DNA of 64,000 nucleotides from Caenorhabditis elegans (GCF_000002985.6 NC_003283.11:868001-932000); one strand, 5' to 3'; positions 34,301 to 50,744 are shown, counted from the stretch's first letter. Numbers and translations are program-made. Notes: generated from the sequence alone by a model not told the origin.

Positions 34301-35547
34301 GTACCTACATCATGCCTACCTCTGCGCCTGCCGCCTATTTGAAGCCGACAGACCTACAATTATGAAAACTTACTCATCAGTGTACCGAACCTTCCATTTT
34401 CCAGTGGTACTGTAATCATGATTTCTCTCAATCGAAACCACACTATGATTGAGCTTAATATGCTTCAGAAGCCCATAATGCTCGGCGTAGCTCTTCAAAT
34501 ATCTGCACATTTCTCTGTTATGCATGAAGTTTGCCATAGTGTCTTCCGGCGGGAAATCCGAATATGCGGTCATTTCTTTGGACGTATTGATTACAGTCGA
34601 CTTCATAACGGTTGACACTGAGAAAAATTGAGCTTGAATTTTTGAGAAAAAAAATTGACTTACGGTCCGTTTGATCGGGCTTAAAGTTCCACAGTCCTCC
34701 GATATCTCCGGATTTTTCGAAGCAGGTCACTTCGACGTTTGGGTGAAGCAGGGCATGTCTGGAAAAAATAGAAGTTTCAGTTTTTTTTGCGCGTAAAATG
34801 TGGTGTACTGCAGCTGTGAACCTCACCGCAATGCACTATATTTTACGCGCAAACTATTACGGAAACGCCAAAATTTTAAGAATGCGTATTGGACAACATA
34901 ATTGACGCGCAAAATATCTTGTAGCGAAAACTACAGTAATTTTTTAAATGACTACTGAAGCGCACACGTTGATTTACGAGCTCGATTTTTGAAAAGTGAC
35001 AGCGATATTACATTTAACTGTGTTTCTTAAAGGAGGGCGCATTTATGAGAAAGGGTCTCGCCACGCGCCATTCATTGATTTTTGGAGTGCGTGGCGGGAC
35101 CATTTCGAAAAAATGCGCCCTCCTTTAAGGTCGTACGAGTGAAGAAAAAATGCACTGTAATTTCAAATTTAAAAAAAATTATTGATAAATAAACTTAAAA
35201 CAAGTAAAAAAGTGAGCCCGTAAATTGACACAAGCGCTACAGTAGGAATTTAAAGGATTACTGTAGTTTTCGCTACGAGATATTTTGCGCGTCAATTATG
35301 TTGTCTAATACGCATTCTCAAAATGTAGTGTTTTATCTATTTTTCTCTTCAAAATGAAGTTTTATATTCAGATTTTCACATTTTTAGGCAAAATTTCAAG
35401 AAATTTTTCATTTTTATCACAAGAAAAAAACGGTTAGGGTATAAAATTGGTATTGCCTCGCACTTCTAAAAGAGAACCCACATACCTGATAGACGGGAGC
35501 CCGGAGGCTCCGGCACCGACCACAAGAAGTTGTTTTTTGGCTACCAT
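31380..35547 (-). CDS. fmo-5: Flavin-containing monooxygenase (518 aa)
   Basis: Seven exons: 35547-35486, 34758-34664, 34617-34374, 33866-33552, 33502-33377, 32968-32587 and 31712-31380. Phases agree at every junction. Class B FMOs use FAD, NADPH and O2 to oxygenate soft nucleophiles (N, S), usually at the ER. Seen here: the FAD motif GAGASG (residues 11-16); the FMO signature FKGRIIHSHDY (168-178); the NADPH motif GIGNSG (193-198); and ATGF (329-332). Length is normal. The C-terminus is basic and hydrophilic (RKSLEGKKRQ), so the hydrophobic anchor of many vertebrate FMOs is missing. Introns 3 and 6 contain telomere-type repeats and intron 1 a 440-bp palindrome. The symbol is from memory of the neighbourhood with ADH class III and TRMT2A. 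Confidence 0.93.
31769..31902. repeat. CACGTG-type palindromic MITE, truncated copy 3 (fmo-5 intron 6)
   Basis: Contains AGAGACGCAGAGTTCTTAAC, TTTCGCATGGTTAAAAACGT, TCCCGCATTTTTTGTAGATC and GACAGCCTGGCACTACGTGG. The left arm is missing, and telomere-type repeats begin immediately after it. Confidence 0.75.
31903..32335. repeat. Interstitial TTAGGC arrays in fmo-5 intron 6
   Basis: Blocks at 31,903-31,922, 32,065-32,180 and 32,221-32,335 consist of GGCTTA hexamers and one-base variants. Between the last two lies a 15-bp stem (32,186-32,200 with 32,205-32,219, loop GTTA, one G:T wobble). Confidence 0.85.
33885..34165. repeat. Interstitial TTAGGC arrays in fmo-5 intron 3
   Basis: Two blocks (about 33,890-33,980 and 34,010-34,162) of GGCTTA-type hexamers, variably decayed (GGCTGA, GGTTTA, GGCTCA), separated by a T-rich run. 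Confidence 0.85.
34880..35319. repeat. Palindromic element with GAATGCGTATTGGACAACAT arms (fmo-5 intron 1)
   Basis: Left arm: GAATGCGTATTGGACAACAT, ATTGACGCGCAAAATATC, TAGCGAAAACTACAGTAAT. The right arm is its complement ending ATACGCATTCTC. A second palindrome is nested inside (about 35,032-35,130: GGAGGGCGCATTTATGAGAA to TTTTTTCGAAATGG... GCGCCCTCC). The same family occurs three more times in the window. Confidence 0.88.
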
Positions 35548-36967
35548 TGTCGAAAAAAAAATCGTTACGATTTGATAACAAAACTGTCTTTTCCCAACGT
35601 ATTTATAGTGCGGTGGGGTGATCAATTTGGGTAGACTGGCTATAACGAGAGATATGGAGTCTGGTGAGAGACGCAGACAGCGAGGGACTACTCGTGTGGT
35701 GAACGTGTTTGATCATGGTGCATCAGACTAGAAAAAGGTTGTCTCGTGAACCTTTTTTAACCTTTATGGCTAGAATTTAGTTCAGTCACATTTTAAAAAA
35801 GCAAAAGTGTAATTTCATGGTCTCACAGCGATTGAGATATTAGTGTGAAAATTATTTTTAATGATTTTTTTCCCATTTTTCTTTTCTATTCAATCAATAA
35901 TGACTATTTTTAACAACCAATTCTGCTCAAAAACTAGGCGATTTTTACTTTCTCAGGCCACCTGCGCCACAGCGCCTTTGAAACGGATTTCGATTTTAAT
36001 TACTACAGTAATCTCTCATTGGAGCGCGCTTGCAAAATTTGCAGTTCTTTTAATTTTTATACCAATTGATTTGATGAAGTTGGCTCAGAAACAGAAGATG
36101 AAAAAATGGTTTTTAGAAGAAAAACAGTAAATAATATTTTCAGCGATAAAATTGGTGACAAAATTTAATTGTAAAGTTTGAAAATATTGAATTTTACGTG
36201 AATTCTCCTGTTGTGCTGAAAATACATCCTTGCGGGACAGATCAATGGAAAAAAGTGGTTAACATTTTGTTTATATTCAAATTTTAGACTAACCTAGGCT
36301 GACCTAGCCTACCCCAGGCTGACCTAGCCTACCCCAGGCTGACCTAGCCTACCCCAGGCTGACCTAGCCTACCCCAGGCAGGCCTATCCTACCCCAGGCA
36401 GGCCTAACCTACCCCAGGCAGACCTAGTCTACCCTAGGCAACCTACCCCAGGCAGGCCTAACCTACCCCAGGCAGGCCTAACCTACCATAGGCAGACCTA
36501 GTCTACCATAGGCAGACCTAGTCTACCATAGGCAGACCTAGTCCACCCTGGGCAGACCTAGTCTACCCTAGGCAGACCTAGTCCACCCTGGGCAGACCAA
36601 TTTTCAATTCCGGCAATTTTCCGGTTTGCCGATTTGCCGGAAATTTCCAATTTCATCGACATTCTGAAGTAATATAGCTTAAACTCCACCAATACTGTTT
36701 ATTTTATATCAGTTTTGCGTTCAAATTGTATCGAAAAAACTCCTTTTTAAACACCCTCCGTTTTAATTCTCAATAGAGCGCGCTTGCCGAAGAGGCGGTG
36801 TACTCCTCTCGGACACCTGCGATAATTGTTGTTTTTGATTTATATTCTAGATTTTCCCCGAAAAATTCCGGTTTTCCTTCTTTTTGAATGGTTTTTTACA
36901 CTAAAAGTCGCATAAAAAAGCTTTAAAACCTTTAAAAATCGATAAATAATCAAGTTTTCCAGGTAAA
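35548..36967. other. Divergent intergenic region between fmo-5 and the tRNA methyltransferase
   Basis: Promoters of both genes should lie here. It holds a 20-bp minisatellite (36,285-36,600), a TTTGCCGG fragment just after it, and two GAGCGCGCTTGC strings (about 36,025 and 36,776) that are part of dispersed repeats. No coding exon is supported. Confidence 0.5.
36285..36600. repeat. 20-bp minisatellite GACCTAGCCTACCCCAGGCT, about 16 units
   Basis: The first units are identical. Later units drift in order to GGCCTAACCTACCCCAGGCA, GACCTAGTCTACCATAGGCA and GACCTAGTCCACCCTGGGCA, so variants are clustered, as expected from local expansion. Confidence 0.93.
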
Positions 36968-39900
36968 ATGGCGGATCCGGTCGATATTAAGACGGAAACT
37001 CCGGAGTTAACTCCAGAAGTCAAAGAAGAAAAGGCAATCGATTTGGATCGGATTCATATTAAGAATATCCCAACATTTATCGGATTCAAGCAGTTCAAGA
37101 AAGTATTGGAAAAGTGGGATTTTTTTTCGATTTTTTAATTAAAAAATTGATTTTTTAATTAAAAAAATTGATTTTTTTTCCTTTTTCCAGAATCCTCGGC
37201 GACGTAAAATCGAAAAAAGTGCGCCATATGTCAGATTACGCCTATGTGACGTTCGAAACCCCAGAGGACGCCCAAAAAGCTATAAATCTAGTCGATGGCT
37301 ATGACTACAAGAAATTCATACTGTCAGCGCAGCTAGCAGCCACAGAAGTCAAATCTTTCCGTCCGGCTAACCCGGAAAATACCGAGCCAGCTCAGCAGAA
37401 AACCGCCCGTGAAAGTGTAACTCCGCTCGCCGAGATGGAATACGGGAAGCAGTTGGAGTTGAAGCAGCAGAATAGTGTGGGCGTCGTTGAAAAGTTGTAC
37501 CGGCAGCTAATTCAGAATAAAGTTGCACATTTGGGCAAACAGACTCAATTCCGAGATCGTGTTCTTCGGGAAATTCTCCCCGCACCGAAAACCGCCGGTT
37601 ATCGAAATAAATGTGAATTTACAATTGGTCACGATTTGAATGGAGAAATTTGCGTGGGATTCGTCGGCGGAAGATTCTCGAAAAATCAGCATTTTGTGAT
37701 ACCGCCCGTCGACGTGGATATTGTCAGCACACAGATGATGGCGATCGTTGGGGATGTGCATGAATTTGTGAAAGAATCGGCGTTGGAGCCATTTAATGAG
37801 TTTGATAGGAAAGGATTCTGGCGGATGCTGACGATTCGGGAATTTGGAGGAGATGTTATGCTGATTTTTACGGTTTTTCCGCTGGAGGATGGCGTGGAGA
37901 GGATGGAAGAGATTCAGAAGAAGATTGAGACGAGATTTTTGGATTTTGAGTGCGATTTTCTCATTTTTTAGGAAAATTTCCAATTTTTCAGAAGAAAAAT
38001 GACCAAAATTGAAAATTTTATGTTTGAAACAAAAAAAAATCGATTTTTTCGTCAAACGCACAAAATTTCTCATTTCATTGATATAAAAATGTGGAAAAAA
38101 GTGCGTTCTAACTGAAAATAACATTTATTTCTGTTAAAAAACTTATAAATGCCTCAAATAGTCTATTTTTGGTCTTTTCAAGCTTTTCAACAAAAATAAA
38201 TGCTATTTTCAGTTAGAATGGACCATTTTCTATGTTTTTATATGAATTTTTGAAGAACTTTTAAGTTTCTGAAAATTCCCGGAAAAAATATTTGAAAATC
38301 TTCTTACAAACTTTTTTTTTGCAACTTTTTCACGGAAAATATGCAAATTTACCATAAAATTCAATTTTTATCAACCAAAAGTTTGAAATATGTTTCAAAA
38401 AATCGAAATTTTTTGTTTTTTCCAACAAAAATTTGTAATTTTTGCAGAAAAAAAAACAGAAAATTTAACAAAAAATTGCTTTGGAAAAAACCGAAAATTT
38501 CAGAAAAAAAACCGTCTATTACAGGATCACAAAATTCTGAAAATGCGTACTGGGCAACATATTTGACGCGCAAAATATCTCGAAGCGAAAACTACATTAA
38601 TCTTTTTAAGGACTACTGTAGCGCTTGTGTCGATTTACGGGCTCGATTTTCGAAAATATTTTCTTGTGAGTTTTGACGAATATTTAAAAAAAAAGTGAAA
38701 ATCGCTAAGAAAACGGTTTCGAAAATCGAGCCCGTAAATCGACACAAGCACTACAGTAGTCATTTAAAAGATTACTGTAGTTTTCGCTACGAGATATTTT
38801 GCGCGTCAAATATGTTGCAAAATACGCATTCTCAGAATTTTTGTGTTTCCGTGTTCAAATGGATCAGGTTTGTAACGACATTTTCAAATAATTTTTCGGG
38901 AATTTTCTGAAATTTATAAATTCTCTCAAAACTCATATAAAAATGTAGAAAAAGGTTCGTTTCAACTGAAAATATTATTAATTTTCGTTGAAAAGCTTGA
39001 AAAATGCCTCAAATAGCCTATTTGTGGTTTTTTTAAAGCTTTCACACAAAAATTAATGTTATTTTCAGTTGGAACGAACCTTCTTCTGCCTTTTTATATG
39101 AGTTTGAAGATAATTTTTGAATTTCAGAAAATTCTCGAAAAATTATTGGAAAATCTGCTTACAAACCTGGTTCGATTTAACACAAAACCAAAAAATTATG
39201 AAAGTGCGTACTGGGCAACATATTTGACGCGCAAAATATCTCGTAGCGAAAACTACAGTAATCCGTTAAATGACTACTGTAGCGTTTGTGTCGATTTACG
39301 GGCTCGATTTCCGAATTGTTTTTTTTTTTCGAAAGTCAAGCCCGTTAATCGACACAAGCGCTACAGTAGTCGTTTAACGGATTACTGTATTCTTCGCTAC
39401 GAGACCCTATTTTGCGCGTCAAATGTGTTGTGCAATACGCATTCTCAGAATTTTTGTGCTCCCGTAATACAATCAAAAACCCCATACCTTAAAATTTTTC
39501 AGAACATTCAAGGAGAAAAAGTACCGAGTGTGTAGTATCTATTGGCAACAAATGGTTCATATCAGTGATACACCGAACTTCAAGCTGATCGGTGGAACTC
39601 CGTACATTTATGAATCTCTGTTGGACTGCCGATTCCGAGTATCACCGCCAGCGTTTTTCCAGACGAATAGCCAGGCGGCGGCGGTTCTCTACTCGACGAT
39701 TGGAGAGCATTGTGGGCTCAGTGAAAAGGTTCTTGAAGAATCTGCGATTTTATTATTGAAAAGCGCATTAAAAATGCCGAGAAAACGCGCTCCACGGCCA
39801 ATTGAATACGCCCCGCCCCCAAGCCAAGGGTCTCGTTAGGTTTTCAGTGATTTTCGCTGTTTATTTGGTGTTTTAAATGAATTTTGTGTCAAAAATAATG

Positions 39901-42820
39901 AAATCAATTTTTTAACAGGATTTTACATGATTTCCACCTAGAAATTATTATTTTTAATGATTTTCTGCAGAAAATAATAATTTTTACTAAAAATCAATAT
40001 TTTTCTATGATTTTTACCCAAAAAATCAGGTTTTTTTCTATTAATTTTGCCTAAAAATCATTATTTTAAATTTTTTCCCCAGAAAAGCTTTTCTTTCCAT
40101 AAAACCAGAATTATTCTATGATTTTCACCCATAGAATCAGTATTTTTAACTAAAATCAGAATTTAAACATTTAGGATTCCCCGATGATTTCTACCCGAAA
40201 AATCAATATTTTTCAATAATTTTTACCCGAAAAATCAGGTTTTTTAATGTTTTTCCCAGAAAATCATAATTTTTACCTGAAAACTAGGATTTTTGATGAT
40301 TTTCACTCAAAAATCAGCATCTTCATTAATTTCATCAATTTCAGCAAAAAAATCATTAAAAACCACTGAAAAAATGACAAAAAATGCTTGAAAATTGGCG
40401 AAAATTTCCGGTTTTCCCGCCAAAAAAATCAAAATATTGATTTTTAGTAAAAATTATTATTTTCTGCAGAAAATCATCAAAAATAATAATTTTAGGTGGA
40501 AATCATGTAAAATCCTGTTGAAAAATTGATTTCATTATTTTTGACACAAAAATAATTTAAAACATTAAATAAATAACGAAAATCACTGAAAACCTAACGA
40601 GACCCATGGCTTGGGGGCGGAGCTTTTTCAATTCGCTGTGGAGCGCGTTCACACGCCGAATTTTGAAAAATGCTCAAAAATTTCAATTGTTTCTTAATTT
40701 TTGACTGAAAATCTGCAAAATCGATGAAATAAAAAGTGAAAATAGTTTTTTTTCTCCAGAAAACCAACGAAGATGTTCCAGTGGAAACTGATGCATCGGA
40801 AAAAGCCCCAGAAGCTCCAGCAGCACCTTCAGAGCCCATCCCCGACGATCCATCCGATGCTCCTCCGGCAAAGATCCCGAGAATCGAGCCGGAGCCCACT
40901 GCAGCAGATGAAGCACCTGCTCCAGAAGATCCCGGAACCATCCTTCTTGACATTTGCTGTGGAACCGGAACGATCGGTCAATGCCTTCTGAAAAATATTC
41001 AAAAATCGCAAAAAGTGTGCTGCATCGGAATTGAAATGATCGCCGAAGCGGTGGAGGACGCCAAACAAAATGCGAAACAGAATAAAATGGAAACATGCTG
41101 TAAATATATTGCTGGAAAAGCCGAGGACACATTCCGATCGATGAGATATCATCTGCCGAATGGTTTTGATCTACGAAAATCGAGAGTGGTCGGAGTGCTC
41201 GATCCACCGAGAGCCGGAATGCACGAGAAGGTTATTCTCGCGTGTAGAGAGGTTCGAATATTTGGATTTTAGAAATTCCAAAAATTACCTTTAAAACTTG
41301 TAGATTTACGCGTAAATTTTTTTAAAAATAGGAATCGAGGGTGTTCGTTTTTCGATTTTTTAAAAAATTATTTTATCGTTGTTTCGATTTATCAAAAATT
41401 AGCTTAACATTTTGGCTATTATTCTTCTTTTTAGAAGAAATTGTTATGTTTTTTCTTACCAATATAATCAATTTTTTTAAATCATAGTTTATGGTTAATT
41501 TTCTGAACATTTTTTTCGATTTTTCAATTTTCACTGAAAAACATCAACAAATCTTTAAAAAATGCCGCTTTTGATAGGAATATATTATTCAGACGCGAAA
41601 TTTCGGGGTTTTCGCGACTTCCCGGTCTCGACACGACAAATTTTTGCGTGCGCCTTTAAAGGTGGTGTACCGAAATCTGAAAAAAAATTTCAAATGACTC
41701 CAAATTTTCACCTGATTCCGAATAATTATGTTAAAAAATCCGAAAAAAATTTCCCAGATGTTATATTACCGCTTGAAATCGAGAATTTTCGCGCCAGAGA
41801 CGCCATATGTCGATTTACGAGATTTGTGTATATTTACGAAATGTTTATTTTATATCGGATGCTGTTTTTCGTTTTTCAATGAGTTTTCTTCGTTTTCGGC
41901 GGTTTTTTGTTTGGAAATGTATGTTTTAAGGTCAATTGAACATTCTTTTTAATCAAAAAATTAGAACATTTTCCATAAAAAATTTTTGCTCGTTTTTTTG
42001 ATACGAAAATGTTTAATTGACCTGAAGAAACACATTTTCGAAAAAAAAACCGCCGAAAATTAAGGAAATTCATTGAAAAAAAAGGAAATCAGCATCGGAT
42101 AAAGATTAAACATTTCGTAAATATACACAAATCTCGTAAATCGACACGTGACGTCTCTGGCGCAAAAATTCTCGATTTCAAGCTGAAATATAAAATCTGG
42201 GAAATTTTTTTTTTTAATTTTTTAATCATAAATATTCGTAATCAGTGGAAAATTTGAAATCTGAAAATATTTTGATAATATTTTCCAGATTTCAGTACCA
42301 AGGGTGTCAGTTTATCGAATAAGAAAAAGTTGAAAAACGAAAATTTTTCGATTTTCAAAAATTAGCTTAAAAATTTGTTTAAAAGTTTTTTCGATTTTCC
42401 CACGTGGGGTGTCAGAGTGTCCCACATCGGTGTGATCTACAAGAAATGCGGGAATTCCGACGCGCTGACTTCTCAACACATTTCTTATGGTTAAGAGCGA
42501 GATGACGTCACATTTTTCTGAGAAAAAATTCCCGCATTTTTTGTAGATCACACCGATATGGGACACTCTGGCACCACGTGCTTTTCGGTTTTTCGAAAGA
42601 AAAAACCGGCAGTCCTGGCCTGTAACACCTGAAAACGGTTTTTTTTGCTCCAGATGGAAACAATGCGTCGTCTGATCTTTGTCTCGTGTGAACCAAACGC
42701 CGCCATCTCCAACATCGTGAATCTGTGCCGTCCGTCGTAAGTGTATTGCACACACCTAGCACAGTCTTATCTCACTACAATCTAAATGTGATAAGACTGT
42801 GTGTTTTTCTCTCCGTCTCC

Positions 42821-42869
<49 letters not shown>

Positions 42870-42993
42870 AAACCAATTCATTTATAGGTCTCGAAAATAC
42901 ACTGGAGACGCGTTTTCGGTGACCCGTGTGCAGCCGGTCGACATGTTCCCGCAGACGAATCATATGGAGTGGATTATTCAATTGGATCGTTAA
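36968..42993 (+). CDS. tRNA (uracil-5-)-methyltransferase, TRMT2A type (603 aa)
   Basis: Six exons: 36968-37113, 37191-37949, 39503-39728, 40760-41251, 42654-42736 and 42888-42993, all in phase. The family makes 5-methyluridine at position 54 of tRNA with S-adenosylmethionine. Seen here: an N-terminal RRM-like domain (about residues 30-110, IHIKNIPTFIGFKQFKKVLEK then YAYVTFETPEDAQKAI); YRNKCEFTIGHD; SPPAFFQTNSQAAAVLY; the SAM motif DICCGTGTIG from Asp441; DPPRAG at 525-530; and the catalytic-cysteine motif VSCEPNA (Cys553) near the end, then VDMFPQTNHMEW. Human TRMT2A has a similar length. An unusual Pro/Glu-rich linker (KAPEAPAAPSEPIPDD) precedes the SAM motif. The long introns carry several palindromic elements. 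Confidence 0.93.
38531..38842. repeat. GCGTACTGGGCAACATATTT palindrome, copy 2
   Basis: In intron 2 of the tRNA methyltransferase. The arms contain GCGCAAAATATCTCG, AGCGAAAACTAC and TCGATTTACGGGCTCGATTT, with their complements after a short A-rich centre. Confidence 0.88.
39190..39459. repeat. GCGTACTGGGCAACATATTT palindrome, copy 3
   Basis: Same intron as copy 2. Both copies are preceded by the same flanking sequence type (ATTTTCAGTTRGAA...TTTTTATATGA; CATTTATTTTCGTTGAAAAGCTT), suggesting a larger duplicated unit. Confidence 0.88.
39784..40650. repeat. Large palindromic element with ACGCGCTCCACGG ends (intron 3)
   Basis: The left end ACGCGCTCCACGGCCAATTG...GGTCTCGTTAGG mirrors the right end CCTAACGAGACCCATGGC...TGTGGAGCGCGT. 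The interior is built of ATTTTTACCTGAAAATCA-like units in both orientations. A shorter relative lies at 43,084-43,460. Confidence 0.85.
41666..42300. repeat. 635-bp palindromic element (tRNA methyltransferase intron 4)
   Basis: Ends are GGTGTACCGAAATCTG and CAGATTTCAGTACC. Interior pairs include TCGATTTACGAGATTTGTGT with ACACAAATCTCGTAAATCGA, and CAATTGAACATTCTTTTT-like with complement near the centre. The copy is imperfect but paired over almost its full length. Confidence 0.88.
42401..42580. repeat. CACGTG-bounded palindromic MITE, copy 2
   Basis: CACGTGGGGTGTCAGAGTGT...GACACTCTGGCACCACGTG, 180 bp. The interior ATCTACAAGAAATGCGGGAA pairs with TCCCGCATTTTTTGTAGATC. It lies in intron 4, shortly before the exon carrying the catalytic cysteine. 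Confidence 0.88.
42760..42868. repeat. Hairpin followed by a (CT)n microsatellite in the last intron
   Basis: CACAGTCTTATC (42,760-42,771) pairs perfectly with GATAAGACTGTG (42,790-42,801). About 20 bp further on, CT dinucleotides run to 42,868 (about 24 units), ending close to the final exon's acceptor at 42,887. Confidence 0.85.
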
Positions 42994-43083
42994 TTTTTGC
43001 AATTTTATTGTTGTTTTTTTTTCGTTGTTAAATTTTATATTATAGAAGCGCAGAAAAATGCCTTTTTTTTGAAGTTGGCGAGG

Positions 43084-43460
43084 AAACGCGCTCCACGGAG
43101 AACGGGTCTTGTTGGGTATTTTTCGTTGTTTTCTTGATTTCTATGCCAAAATTGATGTAAAAATTGATTTTCAACCGAAAATTAATTTTCAAAACTCCAT
43201 TTCGACCTGAAAATCATGATTTTCAGGTCGAAATGGGGTTTTAAAAATTAATTTTCAGTTGAAAAATCAATTATTTTCACTAATTTTGGCATAAAAATTA
43301 AGAAAACAACGAAAATGCCACAAAAATAATGTCTTTTAAGTTTTACAATTTACAAGGTTTTTCCATGAATTTCGGCTTAAAAATTAATAAAAATGCTTGA
43401 AAATCGATGGGTTTTCCGCCAAATACCTAATGAGACCCATTGGCTGTGGAGCGCGTTTTC
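43084..43460. repeat. Palindromic element with ACGCGCTCCACGG ends, short copy
   Basis: Lies between the tRNA methyltransferase stop and the ADH start. The ends ACGCGCTCCACGGAGAACGG and CTGTGGAGCGCGT and the internal GGTCTTGTTGGG/CCTAATGAGACCC match the 39,784-40,650 element. The core is TTGATTTTCAACCGAAAATT with its inverse. Confidence 0.85.
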
Positions 43461-43807
43461 ACACCGAATGCATTTTTAAAATTTTCTGCGTCCTCGTAAT
43501 ATGCATTGTTTTGTTTTTTTTTATTTTAAATTTTCCAATTGTGCAAGTGCGTTCTACTGGAATAATCTTTGTTTTTTTGCTAAATTTGAAAAAAAATTGT
43601 TTGTTCTTTGATTTTTCCACCGATTATCGTGTTTTTGTCACCATCGGTTACCTATTTTTCCGACCATTGAACAGTTTTCTCTCTCTTTTAAAAATTTGTT
43701 TCACCAATTCTGATGATTGAACTTTTCGAACCTTTTCCAAGCAAATAATTTCCCATTTTTTACGAAATTTTTCAGGTTAATATTACCACGTGACACCGCC
43801 GATTATC

Positions 43808-48147
<4,340 letters not shown>

Positions 48148-50153
48148 CTTCACCTTATTGCGTTCAATTTTTGTTTCCACCTACTACTACGAATACGTTG
48201 TAAATCCAAATATATTGTTCTTTAATGATACATTTGCTTCCAGTATGTAATTTTTTCTGGTCAAATCTTTTTTACTAACTTTTGAAGATATTGAAATAAA
48301 GTTTGTTTGTATTTATTTTGACTAGGGCTTCCATTGCAGTGAGACGCGAAATGCAAGCTTTGAATTTGTTGCCAGGAAAAATACTGTGATTTCACAAATT
48401 TTTGCCATGCCTTCTTAAAGGCGCACGTATTTATTCAGATGGGTCTCGGCGCGCAAAAAAGTTCATGGTAGTTTTTTAGAAACACTTCCTTTTCAAAATG
48501 CAAATGCTTCGTTTGTGGTGAAAAAATACATGGTGTATGTTACAATTGTCACGAGGCAAGGTTTTTCAGGCTGTTGAAGGGATTGAAGCATTGGGGTCAA
48601 GGGTGTCGGTTTTTCGATTTTTCCAGAAAATCGAAAAATCGAAAAATGACACCCTTGAGTGGGGTTAGGAGGGGATATGGTCGAGGTACTGTAGGATTAC
48701 TGTAGGATTACTGTAGTTTTGTAAAAATTGACTTTTCGCATTTTGAAAAGATATTGGTTTGAGGTTAGTAGGGAGATATGGTTGGGTACTGTAGTATTAT
48801 AGTTTCAGAAAGTGAGTTCCTAGAATTTTCTAGAAATTCAGGAAATATCTAGAATTTTTTCAATCAGTAAGCTACTAGAACTTTCTTGGAGGTCCGCAAA
48901 ACCCCAGGAAAAAAGTCTAACTGTAAAAAAAGCTTAGTACTTTACATTTTATTGAAACTGTTATAACATTTAGGCCAAATATACCACAGACTTTTAGAGC
49001 AAAATCCTTAATCGGAAATAAAAACGGAAAGTTCAATATATAAGTTCAGTATACTATCAGGTCTATCATTTCTAATAGAGACTACATCAAGGGTGAGCGG
49101 CAATTGACGATCGTCATTCCAAATTTTCTGCAATTCGGCAATTGCCGAAATTGTTCGATTTCAGCCCACATATCTGTTTTATAGCGTTCTTCAGTTATTT
49201 TTTTAATTCGATTTTCGAAATTGTGTCCCATTACAATTGTTCTATTTTCCCACGAATGACATATATAATCCTCTGTACATCACGACAAGATATATCGATT
49301 TTATCTAAACGCTGAAACCAACTGCACAGTAAACGAATGAGACAACCTGTACATACATCCTAATTACTGACATGGTACTGCCGCCTCATTTAAACGTTTT
49401 CTTCCTTCTTTGTTTTTATTTCGAAATGTATTCTATAGACACTATTTTAGTTTTGAAAATTTATAATTTACGCATTTCTCCGCATTTTTCCTTACCTTCT
49501 TTTTTTCAAACTATATTCCAAATAGGTAAAAAATGTTGTAAGGTGACCTGCACTAGGTCAAAAGAAGCTATAGTAAACAAATCTTTCTGATGTCCAGTAT
49601 ATATAAAATTTCAATTTTTTCTAATGGTATTTGGAATTTGAATAGTTGTGTAGTAGCTTAATCCCAAAACATTTTAATGGGTTATGATAAAACATAATAA
49701 GTAGTCTTGCATCTCTTTATTACAGTCACCGAATTTTATCTTTTCAAAGCCAACAATAACCTGTACTTTTATTATAACAAAAAATTCAGAATCAGTTTAC
49801 AAATCTACAATTGGAAATGATAAGACCGCTGCAAGACATAATTATCGAGAAAATTGCAAAGCTAATAGACAATGGTGAGAGTTTCTTTTCTGGTCTTTCT
49901 GGTCTTCTGGTTAGGAATACGTGACAATCTCATGACGTCACGTATTTATTCTTTAGTAATTACGCTGCTAAATGAGTGTGACGTCACATGAATGGAAATG
50001 CGGTTGACTAATGGTCGGAAATTTGTAAAAGGAATGTTTTGAAAATATATTCTCTATTGTTTATTTTGCGTTGGTGACAGTTTGAACAAATGTGATGTTT
50101 GCTCATCGGCCGACTGGAAATTAGAACTCAGGTTGAAAACCCTAACCTCACAA
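48148..50153. other. Intergenic region downstream of adh-5
   Basis: AATAAA at about 48,296 probably ends adh-5. Decayed ACTGTAGGATTACTG units lie at 48,690-48,800. A GCAAAGCTAATAGACAATGG motif at about 49,856 resembles one in the right-hand transposon-rich end. No gene is supported. Confidence 0.5.
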
Positions 50154-50722
50154 GTGAAGTCGAAAAACTTAACCCCGTAATTTTTTTGTATACCATAGTA
50201 ATTTTTCGATCCAAAAAATTTAGCTGCCCCGGTCTAGGTTCAACAAAGTTATGACGTTTTGAAAGTGCCGAAAAAAATTCCTTGACCAAACCCTAGCGAA
50301 AAAAACGTTCAAATTTTCAAAAAAAAAAGTTTTTCTAAAAATTGATAAAAACTATTGTAGCTTATCCAAAAATGTGAAAAACATATATCATGTACGTTTT
50401 TTCTCCCCACGGGCAAAAAACCACACTGCTTGATCTACATATCTAGAGAAAAATTCCAAAAAGGGTTTTCTTGAGAGTTATGAGCTAAAACTTGCATGGC
50501 ATATGCTTTTCACTGTTTTAAATCATTTACACATATTTTTTTCTCTTTTCAGAAAAAAAATTATTTTTTAAAAAGGTGTTTTAGCCACTTTCAAAACGTC
50601 ATAACTTTGCTGAACCTGGACCGGGGCAGCTAAATTTTTTGGAGGGATCATTATTTTCACTCTTTCATCGAAAAATTACTATGGCATGCCAAAGTCCGGG
50701 GTTAAGTTTTTCGACTTCCCTT
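50154..50722. repeat. 569-bp palindromic element
   Basis: GTGAAGTCGAAAAACTTAAC...CCCCGGTCTAGGTTCAACAA...ATGACGTTTTGAAAGTG mirrors CACTTTCAAAACGTCATAAC...GCTGAACCTGGACCGGGGCAG...GGTTAAGTTTTTCGACTTCC. Arms are about 130-150 bp and the centre is unpaired. Confidence 0.87.
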
Positions 50723-50744
50723 GACAGTGCGAAAACCACATCAG

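Noticed and set aside
35861-36130. 89-codon frame upstream of fmo-5
   Set aside because: No splice partners or family resemblance, and part of it is a dispersed repeat containing GGAGCGCGCTTGC.
38341-39535. Frames with ATYLTRKISRSENY and CVDLRARF
   Set aside because: Both copies come from the arms of the GCGTACTGGGCAACATATTT palindrome in an intron.
42775-43002. Glu/Arg repeat frame on the minus strand
   Set aside because: Translation of the (CT)n microsatellite plus the antisense of the last tRNA methyltransferase exon.
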